Part shown: one piece after another, positions 8,139 through 17,339 of the stretch | Position numbering within the stretch: the first letter of the stretch is position 1 | Layout: the number at the start of each line of letters is the position of its first letter | Source of the DNA: Mesorhizobium sp. | Lineage (GTDB): Bacteria > Pseudomonadota > Alphaproteobacteria > Rhizobiales > Rhizobiaceae | DNA: 64,000 nt | Direction: 5' to 3' | NCBI GenBank assembly: GCA_004020645.1 | Contig: SAQL01000026.1 | Span: forward strand, 21,089-85,088 | Program-made: the position numbers and the translations under genes | Notes under the pieces: model-generated | Seen by the model: only the letters and a program-made list of their open reading frames with translations | Told to the model about the DNA's origin: nothing | Database searches by the model: none

Positions 8139-9488
8139 TCAAACCAACCCGGGGACCACGAAAACCAGCCAGGCGATGATCGGGCCGATGATGGCGATGA
8201 GCGCGCTGTAGATCAGCAACGCCTTCAGCACGTCCTCGCGCTCTGCTTCCCGGGCATTGGCGACGACCAGCGCGCCGTTGGTCGAAAACGGGCTGGTGTC
8301 GACGATGGTGGTGGAGATCGCGATCGCGGCAACCACACCTATGGCACTGATCTGCCCCTGCAGGAGGAAGGGCACGGCCAGTGGAATGATGGCTCCCAGC
8401 AATGCCGTGGACGAGGCGAATGCCGATACAATGGCGCCGGTGAAGCAGAGGAGGAGTGCAACCAGCAGCGGCATGCCCAGGCTTGAAATGCCGTGGGCGA
8501 CGTAGTCGATGGTGCCGATCTTCTCCATGACGCCGACATAGGTGATGATGCCGGCGATCAGGAGCACCGTCGACCAGCTGACCTTGTCGATTGCTGCCTT
8601 TTGGGTCTTCGGCGAGAGCAGCGCGAGCGCGACCGCGACAGTGATCGCCACCAGGCCGACATTGAACTTGAAGACAAGTGCGCCGACCGCGAGCGCGGTT
8701 AGGCCCATTAATGTCGTCAACCTTTCCGTAGTCAGGCCGGAAAGCGCCGACATATTTTTTGTCTGCTCCTCAAAGACGTGATGGCTGATCGGAGTAGCCG
8801 GCGTGCCGCCGTGGCCGACGATTGACTGCGTCACGCCCTCGGGGTGGAGGTCGGGCAGCGGTCCCGACGCGATCGAATGCTTGCGCAACACCTTCGAGCC
8901 GCCGAAGACGAAGAAGACGAGGACGGCGATGGCCAGGTTGAAGAAGAAGCTGGAGAGGAACAGCGATGTCGGCGCGAACGGCAATCCCGCCTTTTCGACG
9001 ATCTGGTTGGTGATGCCGCCATAGACGCTGATCGGCGAAAAGCCGCCCGCCTGTGCACCGTGAATAACCATCAATCCCATCATGACCGGATTGATGCGGT
9101 ACTGGAACGCAAAACCCAGCGCCACCGGGGCCAGGATGGCGACCGCCGCAGGTCCGAGCGCACCAAAGCCGGTGATGACGGCGGCGACCAGGAACATGAC
9201 CCAGGGAATCCACGCCACATGTCCGCGCACCAGTTTGACCGCGCCCTCGACCAGCCAATCGATAGTACCGTTGATCTGGGCGATGGCGAACAGGTAGGTA
9301 ATGCCGACCAGTGTCAGGAAGAGGTCGCTCGGGAAGCCAGCAAATATTTCCGCCGGCTTCATAGCCATGATGAGCGAGCCGACCAGAAAGGCGCATGCGA
9401 AGGCGAGTGCGCCCATATTGATCGGCTGGATGGTGGCGATCACGAACATGCCGACCAGCAGCGCGATCGACAGAATCTGGATGTTCAT
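8139..9488 (-). CDS. matC: malonate/dicarboxylate carrier MatC
   Basis: This 449-residue inner-membrane transporter has about 11-12 hydrophobic segments. The N-terminal block (MNIQILSIALLVGMFVIATI and following residues through the GGFSPISVYG loop) matches the MatC N-terminal family of the ion-transporter superfamily. The start has AGGAAG six bases upstream on the minus strand. It is the last gene of the mat operon, about 110 bp after matB. Its likely role is uptake of malonate for conversion to malonyl-CoA by MatB. Confidence 0.88.
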   Translation of the reverse strand: MNIQILSIALLVGMFVIATIQPINMGALAFACAFLVGSLIMAMKPAEIFAGFPSDLFLTLVGITYLFAIAQINGTIDWLVEGAVKLVRGHVAWIPWVMFLVAAVITGFGALGPAAVAILAPVALGFAFQYRINPVMMGLMVIHGAQAGGFSPISVYGGITNQIVEKAGLPFAPTSLFLSSFFFNLAIAVLVFFVFGGSKVLRKHSIASGPLPDLHPEGVTQSIVGHGGTPATPISHHVFEEQTKNMSALSGLTTERLTTLMGLTALAVGALVFKFNVGLVAITVAVALALLSPKTQKAAIDKVSWSTVLLIAGIITYVGVMEKIGTIDYVAHGISSLGMPLLVALLLCFTGAIVSAFASSTALLGAIIPLAVPFLLQGQISAIGVVAAIAISTTIVDTSPFSTNGALVVANAREAEREDVLKALLIYSALIAIIGPIIAWLVFVVPGLV

Positions 9489-9601
9489 AGCTTCCTCCCT
9501 CGGGAAACGCCTTCAGGCGCCCGTTCTCATTTCCATCGGTTGGTAGATCAGCCTGCGTTGGTCTCGCTCCCAAGCACCAACGCGGGGTAGTCAGCCGCCT
9601 C

Positions 9602-11122
9602 CTAGGCGGCGGGCATGTAAAGGTTGCTGAACCGGTCGCGCAGAAGGTTCTTCTGCACCTTTCCCATGGTGTTGCGCGGAAGGTCCTCAGCGAAGATCAC
9701 CCGTTTCGGCTGCTTGTAGCGCGCGAGGCGGTCGCGCAGCGCGTTGAGCACGGCCTTTTCGTCCATTGTGGCACCGGGCTTGAGCACCACGATGGCCGTC
9801 ACCCCCTCCCCGAAATCCGGATGTGGAATGCCGATGACCGCACTCTCGGCGACACCGTCGAGTTGATCGATCTCACCCTCGACTTCCTTCGGGTAGATAT
9901 TATAGCCGCCGGAGATCACCAGGTCCTTGTCGCGGCCGACGATGTGGAGATAGCCCGCCTCATCGATCTTGCCGAGATCGCCGCTGATGAAATAGCCGTC
10001 CTTGGTGAACTCCGCCGCCGTCTTTTCAGGCATCCGCCAATAACCCCGGAAAACGTTCGGGCCCTTGATCTCGATCATGCCGGTTTCGCCTGGTCCGAGC
10101 GTCTCGCCCGTGGCCGGATCGGTGACCCTCACCGACACGCCCGGGAGTGGGAAACCTACTGTCCCTGCCCTTCGCTCGCCGTCATAGGGGTTTGAGGTGT
10201 TCATGTTGGTTTCGGTCATGCCGTAGCGTTCGAGAATGGCGTGACCGGTGCGCTGTTTGAATGCGGCGTGCGTTTCAGCGAGCAGCGGCGCCGAGCCGGA
10301 GATGAACAGCCGAATGTTGGCGACCGTCTCCCGGTTCAGGCCCTCATGCTGAAGCAACCGGACATAGAAGGTCGGCACGCCCATCATCAGGGTCGCCCGC
10401 GACATCAGAGGAAGGATTTCGCCAGGCTCGAACTTTGGCAGCAGAAACATCGAGGCGCCGGAAACCAGCGTGACATTGGTCGCCACGAAGAGCCCATGCG
10501 TATGAAAAATCGGCAGCGCGTGGATCAGCCGGTCGGCTGCGGTCACGTGCCAGCATTCGCGCAGTGCTAATGCATTGGACAAAAGGTTGTCGTGCGTCAG
10601 CATTGCGCCCTTGGAACGGCCGGTGGTCCCAGATGTGTACAGGATCGCGGCGAGATCGTCAGGCGCGCGCGCCGCGTCGAGAAAATCGGCAGACTCGTCC
10701 ATGGCCAACTCCATGAGCGACCCGGCGCCGTCCGCATCGAGCGTTTCGACAATCGCGCCGTAGCCGTGCGCGATCCTTTCGACATCAGCTCGCGACTTCG
10801 AGGAGACGATGACGAGCCGCGGTTCGGCGTCACCGATAAAATAGTCGAGTTCAGCCAGCGTATACGCGGTATTCAGCGGCAGATAGATCGCCCCGCAGCG
10901 CACGCATGCGAGATAGAGCATCAGAGCCAGCGGGCTCTTGTCCACTTGGACCGCGACGCGGTCGCCTGGGCGAACGCCGAGCACGTCAATTGCGCTGGCG
11001 ATCTGTCCGGAGAGCCGCAGCGCATCTCCATAGGTCCAACGCTGACCATCAATAGTCTCGATGAAAATCGACTCGCCTGACTTGGCGGATGCTCGCATGG
11101 CGTCGAACAGGTGATTGCTCAT
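9602..11122 (-). CDS. matB: malonyl-CoA synthetase MatB
   Basis: This 506-residue acyl-CoA synthetase of the AMP-forming superfamily activates malonate to malonyl-CoA with ATP and CoA. The AMP-binding motif YTSGTTGRSKGA is present, as is the C-terminal catalytic lysine region PRNTMGKVQKN. The start at 11122 is set by GGGAGGAG just upstream. A longer in-frame start at 11194 would overlap matA. Flanking by malonyl-CoA decarboxylase and MatC makes malonate, rather than another short acid, the expected substrate. Confidence 0.92.
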   Translation of the reverse strand: MSNHLFDAMRASAKSGESIFIETIDGQRWTYGDALRLSGQIASAIDVLGVRPGDRVAVQVDKSPLALMLYLACVRCGAIYLPLNTAYTLAELDYFIGDAEPRLVIVSSKSRADVERIAHGYGAIVETLDADGAGSLMELAMDESADFLDAARAPDDLAAILYTSGTTGRSKGAMLTHDNLLSNALALRECWHVTAADRLIHALPIFHTHGLFVATNVTLVSGASMFLLPKFEPGEILPLMSRATLMMGVPTFYVRLLQHEGLNRETVANIRLFISGSAPLLAETHAAFKQRTGHAILERYGMTETNMNTSNPYDGERRAGTVGFPLPGVSVRVTDPATGETLGPGETGMIEIKGPNVFRGYWRMPEKTAAEFTKDGYFISGDLGKIDEAGYLHIVGRDKDLVISGGYNIYPKEVEGEIDQLDGVAESAVIGIPHPDFGEGVTAIVVLKPGATMDEKAVLNALRDRLARYKQPKRVIFAEDLPRNTMGKVQKNLLRDRFSNLYMPAA

Positions 11123-11144
11123 TGAACTCCTCCCAATCTGCTTG

Positions 11145-12539
11145 TTAGGTTTTCTGCATTTCGGTGCGGCGTCGACGAACCGGGGCGCCGACACTGGTGT
11201 CGGTCGAAGCGGTTGCCGCCAGTTTTCTCACCTCCGGCGAAGCAGCGATCTCGCCATGCTGCGCCAAGGCTTCGTGGTTCGCCTCGATGTCGTCCAACTT
11301 GTAAAAATAGTTGACCATCAAGCCGTGGGACTGCCGCATCGCCTTGGCGGAGCGATCGGCGAGGAAGTTCAGCCGTTCAAGGCGAGCGCCGTTGCCCAAA
11401 TGAAAACGCGCCACAGGATCGACCGGCCGTCTGCCGGTGGCACGTTCCTTGACGAAATAGCGTGCGGCGAGCGGGAGGAGCACAGCTTCAACGACCCGTG
11501 CCTTCTGCGGATTGTCCGCCCAGCTCGGATCGTCCAGCAGCTCGAGCGTCTTGAGGGCCTGATCATCGAGGCTCGCATCGGTCGCCTTGCGCAGTCTTGC
11601 CAGCCAGCCAGCGAAACCCGGAACCGGCGACAGCGTCACGAAGGTCTTCAAGCCCGGCAGGTCGCGGCGCAAATCCTCCACCACCTGCTTGATGAGAAAG
11701 TTCCCGAAAGAGATGCCGCGCAGTCCGTCCTGGCAGTTGGAGATCGAATAGAAGACAGCGGTGGTGGCGTCCTGGGCCGTGATCGGCGAACGGTTTACAT
11801 CGAGCACATCAGCGATGGCAGAGGGAATCGCCTTGGTCAGCGCAACCTCAACGAATATCAGCGGATCGTCTGCGAGACGCGGATGGAAGAACGCAAAGCA
11901 CCTGCGGTCGGCTGGAGCCAGCCTCCGCCGCAGTTCCTCCCAGCCGGCGATTTCATGCACAGCCTCGTATCTGATGATCTTCTCCAGGATGTCGGCTGGC
12001 GTCGACCAGTCGATCGGACGCAGGGTCAGAAAACCGCGGTTGAACCATGAGCCGAACAGGTGGGCGAAGTCGGCATCGACGGCGCGAAACGGTTCCGTCG
12101 CATCCTTCATGGCTATTAGGCGCTCGCGCATTTCCACCAGTCTTGCCGTGCCTTTGGGGGCCAGGTTGAGTCTGCGCACCAGTTCCTGGCGACGCGGCTC
12201 GGCTGCCTGGTGCAGTTCGATGACGGCGTCCGAACTCCTGTCGCTGCGGTAGCGCTCGATGGCTTTGTCAAGCTTGGCGATGTCTGGGCCGAACTGTTCG
12301 TGCAGCATACGCACGAAGTCTTGCTGACCGGCCGCGTCCAGTTGGGCCCAGCGCTGAAGGACCTCGGCGGCCAATGCCATGCCCGAGGCTTCGCCCCGGC
12401 TCGACAAAAGCATGTCGCAGAGTGTTTCGATATTCGTCTCGGCTTGGACCGGCTCGCTGCGCGCCCCTGCCGCAAGCAGCCTGCGGCCGCGATCGGTGAT
12501 GCTTTGCACCATATCGCTAAAGAACGAGATGCCTGCCAT
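11145..12539 (-). CDS. matA: malonyl-CoA decarboxylase MatA
   Basis: The 464-residue product is a malonyl-CoA decarboxylase, converting malonyl-CoA to acetyl-CoA and CO2. Family stretches are visible through the C-terminal half, including VFYSISNCQDGLRGISFGNF, TLSPVPGFAGWL and FHLGNGARLERLN. The start at 12539 (MAGISFF) is supported by AGGAGGA six bases away. A start six codons earlier would bury that site. It is the first gene of the operon, about 130 bp from the divergent regulator matR. The order matA-matB-matC is the one known from rhizobia, where malonate is an abundant legume acid. Confidence 0.93.
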   Translation of the reverse strand: MAGISFFSDMVQSITDRGRRLLAAGARSEPVQAETNIETLCDMLLSSRGEASGMALAAEVLQRWAQLDAAGQQDFVRMLHEQFGPDIAKLDKAIERYRSDRSSDAVIELHQAAEPRRQELVRRLNLAPKGTARLVEMRERLIAMKDATEPFRAVDADFAHLFGSWFNRGFLTLRPIDWSTPADILEKIIRYEAVHEIAGWEELRRRLAPADRRCFAFFHPRLADDPLIFVEVALTKAIPSAIADVLDVNRSPITAQDATTAVFYSISNCQDGLRGISFGNFLIKQVVEDLRRDLPGLKTFVTLSPVPGFAGWLARLRKATDASLDDQALKTLELLDDPSWADNPQKARVVEAVLLPLAARYFVKERATGRRPVDPVARFHLGNGARLERLNFLADRSAKAMRQSHGLMVNYFYKLDDIEANHEALAQHGEIAASPEVRKLAATASTDTSVGAPVRRRRTEMQKT

Positions 12540-12665
12540 GTCGAGTCCTCCTGGCAAAGTCGAAATCGGCCCAAAGCAGACCCGGGGTCTCGACGCGTGC
12601 TGGTGCTCGGATGCGTCCAGCCATTTGTGTGCGACTTGCCTTTTGTGGTATCTTTCTTAAACATC

Positions 12666-12699
12666 CTTGTACGCAAAGTCAACGTTCTTGCATACAAGA
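12666..12699. promoter_or_regulatory. twin MatR operator in the matA-matR intergenic region
   Basis: Two TTG-N4-CAA sites lie 21 bp apart: CTTGTACGCAAAG (12666-12678) and the palindrome TCTTGCATACAAGA (12686-12699). The second closely resembles the MatR site I recall from Rhizobium leguminosarum (TCTTGTATACACGA). Twenty-one bp is two helical turns, so both sites face the same side of the DNA. They sit between the divergent matA and matR genes and could control both. Confidence 0.75.
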
Positions 12700-12729
12700 T
12701 TTATCATGCTGCATTGGAAGGCCCCAAAG

Positions 12730-13380
12730 ATGTCGGAGAACGTCGTTCAGCGCCTACGTGACGAGATTGAAAACGGCATAATCTCGAACGACTTCGCCCC
12801 CGGTGCACGACTAGACGAGGTGCAATTGGCGACACGCTTCGGCGTGTCGAGAACGCCGGTGCGCGAGGCGCTGATGCAGTTGAACGCGATTGGGCTGGTG
12901 GAGATCCGGCCGCGCCGGGGTGCCGTGGTGATCGATCCGGGACCGCACCGCATTTTCGAAATGTTCGAGGTGATGGCGGAGCTTGAAGGTTTGGCCGGTT
13001 CGCTGGCCGCGCGACGGTTCACCGATGCCGATCGCACAACCATCCTGGCCGCGCATGCAGATTGCGAGCGTTCGTCTTCGGCCGGCAACAGCGACGCCTA
13101 CTATTACGATAACGAACGCTTTCACAAGGCTATCTATGCTGCCAGCCACAGCGGTTTTCTGGCCGAGCAGTGCGTCGCGCTGCATCGCCGTCTGCAGCCC
13201 TACAGGCGTCTCCAACTGCGCGTGCGCAACCGCGTTGCCACGTCGTTCGCCGAGCATGGCGCGATCGTGGAAGCAATCCTCGCTGGCGACGCGGAGCAGG
13301 CGCGCACGCTGCTGCGCCAGCATGTCAGCATCCAGGGCGAACGTTTCAGCGACCTTGTAGCGACGCTGGCGAGCAGATAG
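12730..13380 (+). CDS. matR: malonate operon regulator MatR (GntR, FCD type)
   Basis: This is a 216-residue GntR regulator. The winged helix-turn-helix is in the first 70 residues (LDEVQLATRFGVSRTPVREALMQL) and the all-helical FCD ligand domain follows, with metal/ligand histidines such as those in RFHKAIYAASHSG. The start at 12730 is preferred because GGAAGG lies eight bases upstream. An ATG at 12706 would place the start almost in the operator. Its position next to matA and the matching operator support a role in malonate-responsive control. Confidence 0.88.
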   Translation: MSENVVQRLRDEIENGIISNDFAPGARLDEVQLATRFGVSRTPVREALMQLNAIGLVEIRPRRGAVVIDPGPHRIFEMFEVMAELEGLAGSLAARRFTDADRTTILAAHADCERSSSAGNSDAYYYDNERFHKAIYAASHSGFLAEQCVALHRRLQPYRRLQLRVRNRVATSFAEHGAIVEAILAGDAEQARTLLRQHVSIQGERFSDLVATLASR

Positions 13381-13508
13381 CCGTCCGGTCTGGCTTGGGC
13401 AGGTACCACCGTACAGTCGGTGCGCTGGCGATCGGCGCAGGTATCAGTTGCGCCGTAGTCATGGATGGCAGTGTCCATCACGGAGCACATGGGGAGCCGG
13501 CCTGCGCT

Positions 13509-13560
13509 AAGCGCGTCGCGTTTGATCGGCCTCACGCGACGCGCTTTAGGTTATTGTTTT
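13509..13560. terminator. strong terminator between converging genes
   Basis: AAGCGCGTCGCG (13509-13520) and CGCGACGCGCTT (13535-13546) make a perfect 12-bp stem with a 14-base loop, followed on the plus strand by a T-rich tail (TTATTGTTTT at 13551-13560). It lies after matR and before the stop of the converging glucosidase gene. Confidence 0.75.
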
Positions 13561-13602
13561 ATGCACGTCGTTATCGCAAAACCGCTGCACACTTGCGCGA
13601 CA

Positions 13603-15777
13603 TTAAGAGCGCACCACCAGAGGCACCAGACCTTCATGGCGATGGTCGAGATAGCACACAACGCGATCGCCAATGCGCTCGAAGATGAGATCGACTTTCG
13701 CCTCGCCGATGGCCAGATGGCGGATAACAATGTTGTCGATACCGATCGGCAGTCGCGGGCGTTCCACCGTGATCTCGCGCTTCCAGCCGTCGACCCGGAT
13801 GCCCAGGCAGGCCTGCAGCATCATGAACGCGGAGCCTGCCGACCATGCCTGCGGCAGACATGCGACCGGGTAGGCCACCGGTGAATCGCTGGCCGCGCGC
13901 GTAAAGCCGCAGAACAGCTCCGGCAGGCGCATGTTGAAACGGACCGCCGCCTCGAACATACCGCTCATCAGCTTCACGACGCTGTCGCGCTCGTGATAGC
14001 GGGCGAGCCCGGAGGCGCAGAGTGCAGTGTCGTGCGGCCAGATCGACCCATTATGATAGGACATCGGGTTAAATGGGACCTCGTCGTCGGCCAATGTGCG
14101 AACGCCCCAACCGCTATGGAGATGACCAGAGAGCAGCTGGGTGGCAAGTGCCTGCGCCCGTTCCGCTGAAGGCAGCCCGACATAGAGCAGGTGACCGGCA
14201 TTGGACGCGCGAACCGCGCATTGCTTGCCTTCTCCGTCGATTGCCAAAGCATAGAAATCTCGGTCCGGCATCCAGAAATGCGTCTCCACCGCCTCACGGA
14301 GCCTCTCTGCCAAGGCGCCCCAGTGCGCCGCCTTTGCATCGTCGCCGCGTCTGGCGGCCAGGGCGGCCATCCCTTGATATGCGGCGAAGGCATAACCTTG
14401 CACCTCGACCAATGCGATCGGCCCTTTGGGGATCGTGCCGTCGGCATGGAAGATGGCATCAGAACTGTCCTTCCAGCCTTGATTGAACAGACCCGTTTCG
14501 GCCGCCCTGTTGTAGGTTACAAAGCCTTGCCCGTTGCGGGCTCCGACCTCTTCCATCCACGCAGTAGCAGCGCCCAGCGAATTCCACATGCGATCGACGA
14601 ATGCCTCGTCTCCGGTGCGATCGGCGTAGGACGAAGCCAGATAGACATAGAGTGGCGTGGTGTCGACGCCGCCATAGTAGCGGCCGAACGGCAGCTCGCG
14701 CAGCACGGCCATTTCGCCCTTGCGGGTTTCATGCATGATTTTGCCAGGTTCGGCATCGTCGAACACAGAGGTCTCGGTCGACTGATAGTGGGCAAGGAAG
14801 GCCAGCACCCCACGAGCAAGGTCCGGATTGAGCCAGAGCATCTGCAAGGCGGAAATGACGCCATCGCGGCCGAAAGCCGTCGAAAACCAGGGGATGCCGG
14901 CATACGGGTATGGCCCGGTCTGCAGATCGGTCGTCAGCAGCGCGATGTCGGCGCGCGTGCGTGTCAGCCAATCGTTGAACACGCGGCCGGAGCTGAAGAC
15001 GGTGGCGCCCTGCCGGCGCTTTGAGCGCATGGCGAAGCGGGCTCGCGCGGCGGCCGCGCGAAAGCGGTCGCTGGAGGGGGTCTCTTCGCTGTGTCCGACC
15101 TCCAGGTACAATGCCCTGCTGTCACGCCTTGCCACGAGAATGAGGAAATCGGCGTGATTGGGGTGCACCTGATCGGGCTTCATCGAGAACGCGATGACCG
15201 ATTGACGAGCCACATTGTCGAGGCCTTCATATCGGAACGTTACGCTCGCCTCGCCGACCAGCGCGTCGTGCGCACGACCGCGGCGGCTACGCGTAGTGCC
15301 GCGCACCTCGAACATGTCACGGAAATCGGCGTCGAAGTCGAGCCGGACCGGCAGAACCACCTCGCGCGCGGAGTAGTTGGTGAACGTGATGCGTTCGAAC
15401 ATGCGGTCCTGCCAGATGAACCGCGTCCGATCGATATGGACGACGCTCGGCAACGCTTCGCTGCCGTCCGGCCCGATAGTGGCTAGATTGGTGAGATTGG
15501 CGGTGAACAGGATGTTGTCCTGCGACAGCGAGGCGCCGAGCAGCGACGGCATCCGGCCGCCGATGAACAGACGGAAGCGTGACAGGACACGCGTGTCGTC
15601 GCGGAAAAGCCCGTCGCCGGTGCCGCGTATGTCGCCGTAGCTGTCTGCGACGACGAAACAATCCTCGTGTTTCAACGCAAATTGCCGATGCGGCTCGCGC
15701 GGCGCCGTTTCGTCGATTGCCGGCAGCGCCACGGCTGGATCAATCTTGCGGTCTTCAAGTTGAGTGGTCATGGTCAT
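13603..15777 (-). CDS. amylo-alpha-1,6-glucosidase / glycogen-debranching-type enzyme
   Basis: This cytoplasmic protein of about 724 residues has the bacterial GDE layout: an N-terminal beta domain (FALKHEDCFVVADSYGDIRG, GLFRDDTRVLSRF) and an (alpha/alpha)6 glucosidase domain from about residue 280. The latter carries GIPWFSTAFGRDG, which holds the conserved acidic catalytic residues, and NPMSYHNGSIWPHD. The start at 15777 has GGGAGGGG seven bases upstream. A second ATG two codons later is also possible. It follows the GT4 gene by 77 bp and is likely cotranscribed with it from the EcfG-type promoter at 17043-17067, linking it to stress-related glucan or trehalose metabolism (inference). Confidence 0.88.
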   Translation of the reverse strand: MTMTTQLEDRKIDPAVALPAIDETAPREPHRQFALKHEDCFVVADSYGDIRGTGDGLFRDDTRVLSRFRLFIGGRMPSLLGASLSQDNILFTANLTNLATIGPDGSEALPSVVHIDRTRFIWQDRMFERITFTNYSAREVVLPVRLDFDADFRDMFEVRGTTRSRRGRAHDALVGEASVTFRYEGLDNVARQSVIAFSMKPDQVHPNHADFLILVARRDSRALYLEVGHSEETPSSDRFRAAAARARFAMRSKRRQGATVFSSGRVFNDWLTRTRADIALLTTDLQTGPYPYAGIPWFSTAFGRDGVISALQMLWLNPDLARGVLAFLAHYQSTETSVFDDAEPGKIMHETRKGEMAVLRELPFGRYYGGVDTTPLYVYLASSYADRTGDEAFVDRMWNSLGAATAWMEEVGARNGQGFVTYNRAAETGLFNQGWKDSSDAIFHADGTIPKGPIALVEVQGYAFAAYQGMAALAARRGDDAKAAHWGALAERLREAVETHFWMPDRDFYALAIDGEGKQCAVRASNAGHLLYVGLPSAERAQALATQLLSGHLHSGWGVRTLADDEVPFNPMSYHNGSIWPHDTALCASGLARYHERDSVVKLMSGMFEAAVRFNMRLPELFCGFTRAASDSPVAYPVACLPQAWSAGSAFMMLQACLGIRVDGWKREITVERPRLPIGIDNIVIRHLAIGEAKVDLIFERIGDRVVCYLDHRHEGLVPLVVRS

Positions 15778-15854
15778 GGTCAACCCCTCCCGTTCAGAAG
15801 CGACCAAGGCGGCTCAGGCGCTGATCCGGGCAGCCGAGCCGTCGCCTTGCTCGG

Positions 15855-16949
15855 TCAGGTAGACATAGTCATCATTGCGGCATTTTTAGCGCGCTCGTTT
15901 TGAGAACCAAGTGCTTTCGTTATGTCGTCCGAGAGCGAGCCATAGATCGCCACGTAGTCGCGGCACATGCGCTCGACTGTGAATCGCTCTTCAAAAGTCC
16001 GTCGCACCTGTGCACGATCGAGGCCGTTTATCCGCCGTACCGCGTCCACAGCTCCGTCAAGCGTGTCGACGATCAGCCCCGACACACCATCGTCGATGAC
16101 CTCCGGAACGGCGCCGCGCCTGAACGCAATCACAGGCGTGCCACAGGCCATCGCCTCGATGGTTACGAGTCCGAAAGGTTCCGGCCAGTCGATAGGGAAC
16201 AGAAGCGCTGTCGCATTACCCAAAAAGTCTGCTTTTTGCCGTTCGTCGATCTCGCCGATGAATTCCACGTTCGAATTTCGAAGCAATTGGGGTTCAACCC
16301 TCTCTTTCCAATATGATTGGTCTACCCTATCGATCTTGGCGGCGATCTTGAGCGGCATTCCGGTACGGGCGGCGATTTCGATGGCCGTTTCCGGGCCCTT
16401 TTCCGGTGAGATGCGGCCAAGGAATGCGAGATAGCCCGAGGCTTTCGGGCGAAAAGGAAGAAGATCGCGAGGCAGCCCGTGGTAAACCGTGCCCGCCCAA
16501 TTGACCGGCGGCATGGGCCAGCGTTGGTCATTGGAAATCGAGACCAGCGGAATGTCATCGAACATCGCATAAAGCTGCGCCAGATCCGGGAGGTCGAGCC
16601 GTCCATGAAGTGTCGTAACGGTTCGCTGGGCAAAGTCCCGGACTACGGGGAAGTGGAGAATATCGACGTGAAAATGCAGCACGTCGAATTCATCGGCCCG
16701 CCTGCGCACCTTTTCAAGCATCGTCACATGGTGGGGAATATCGTGCCGAACCCTGGGATTCAGGCGCAATGCAATATCGCAACACGGTACCAATTCGGCC
16801 GAGGTGCGTGAATCACCGCTGGCGAACAAGGTCACATCGTGCCCCTGTCGGACAAGCTCCTCAGTCAGATATGAAACTATTCGCTCGGTCCCGCCATAGG
16901 TCCGCGGTGGCACGGCTTCGGTAAGGGGGGCGATCTGGGCAATTTTCAT
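15855..16949 (-). CDS. GT4 glycosyltransferase, first gene of stress-type operon
   Basis: This is a GT-B fold glycosyltransferase of 364 residues. It begins MKIAQIAPLTEAVPPRTYGG, has a sugar-nucleotide region with FLGRISPEKGPETAIE, and a family-4 EX7E-like stretch around PEPFGLVTIEAMACGTPVIA. A start 12 codons upstream (16985) is possible, with GGAGC before it, but the family normally begins at MKIA. It precedes the debranching-type glucosidase on the same strand. The pairing is frequent in rhizobia and suggests synthesis or trimming of an alpha-glucan. Donor and acceptor are unknown. Confidence 0.85.
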   Translation of the reverse strand: MKIAQIAPLTEAVPPRTYGGTERIVSYLTEELVRQGHDVTLFASGDSRTSAELVPCCDIALRLNPRVRHDIPHHVTMLEKVRRRADEFDVLHFHVDILHFPVVRDFAQRTVTTLHGRLDLPDLAQLYAMFDDIPLVSISNDQRWPMPPVNWAGTVYHGLPRDLLPFRPKASGYLAFLGRISPEKGPETAIEIAARTGMPLKIAAKIDRVDQSYWKERVEPQLLRNSNVEFIGEIDERQKADFLGNATALLFPIDWPEPFGLVTIEAMACGTPVIAFRRGAVPEVIDDGVSGLIVDTLDGAVDAVRRINGLDRAQVRRTFEERFTVERMCRDYVAIYGSLSDDITKALGSQNERAKNAAMMTMST

Positions 16950-17042
16950 CTGCAACACGTCTCGAAAGCGAAGGTCATTCTTCAAAAAGCTCCGACGGCA
17001 ATCCCCTTCCTTGCGTTCATTGCGGTGCGGTCCTTTTGGGCC

Positions 17043-17067
17043 AACTCTCGAAGCGCCGATATGTTCC
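17043..17067 (-). promoter_or_regulatory. EcfG/RpoE2-type stress promoter, leftward
   Basis: Read on the minus strand, GGAAC (17067-17063) is followed by 18 bases and TT (17044-17043), matching the alphaproteobacterial general-stress sigma consensus GGAAC-N18/19-TT. It points at the GT4 and glucosidase genes, with the start codon about 90 bases downstream. Its -35 overlaps the 15-bp palindrome GTTCCCGGCGGGAAC shared with the rightward promoter. Confidence 0.7.
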
Positions 17068-17072
17068 CGGCG

Positions 17073-17098
17073 GGAACAATCGCCGCGTCAGGGGAGTT
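17073..17098 (+). promoter_or_regulatory. EcfG/RpoE2-type stress promoter, rightward
   Basis: GGAAC (17073-17077) is followed by 19 bases and TT (17097-17098), again the EcfG consensus. The start codon of the 48-residue hydrophilic protein is 30 bases downstream. The two divergent -35 elements lie six bases apart. Confidence 0.7.
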
Positions 17099-17127
17099 CA
17101 AGTGAATGGACCAAAAGGAGAACTAGG

Positions 17128-17274
17128 ATGGCTACGAAGCTTCAGGACACAAAAGCCGTCAAGGGATCCAGCGGCGAGCATGGCGGCAACCGCGGCGGCA
17201 ATCAGGACAAGAAGGACAAGCCGCAAAAGAGCAGTCAGGCTGCCGGCAAGGATCCAAACCGCGGCAAGGACTGA
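17128..17274 (+). CDS. small hydrophilic Lys/Gly-rich protein (48 aa)
   Basis: The start at 17128 has AAGGAG seven bases upstream. The product is rich in Lys, Gly, Asn, Gln and Asp (NRGGNQDKKDKPQKSSQ), has no hydrophobic segment and is predicted to be disordered. Tiny proteins of this composition are common members of the general stress response in rhizobia and may act like hydrophilins, but no family could be assigned. The EcfG-type promoter just upstream and the similar neighbour support a real gene. Confidence 0.7.
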   Translation: MATKLQDTKAVKGSSGEHGGNRGGNQDKKDKPQKSSQAAGKDPNRGKD

Positions 17275-17279
17275 CCGAC

Positions 17280-17297
17280 GCCCGCGCAGAGGCGGGC
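17280..17297 (+). terminator. short hairpin between the two small genes
   Basis: GCCCGC (17280-17285) pairs with GCGGGC (17292-17297) across a six-base loop, immediately after the first small gene. It is followed by AATAAT and is weak as a terminator. It may set different levels of the two small proteins. Confidence 0.4.
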
Positions 17298-17339
17298 AAT
17301 AATGGGCTGCGATCCCCGACCACCGATAGGAGTGACCCC

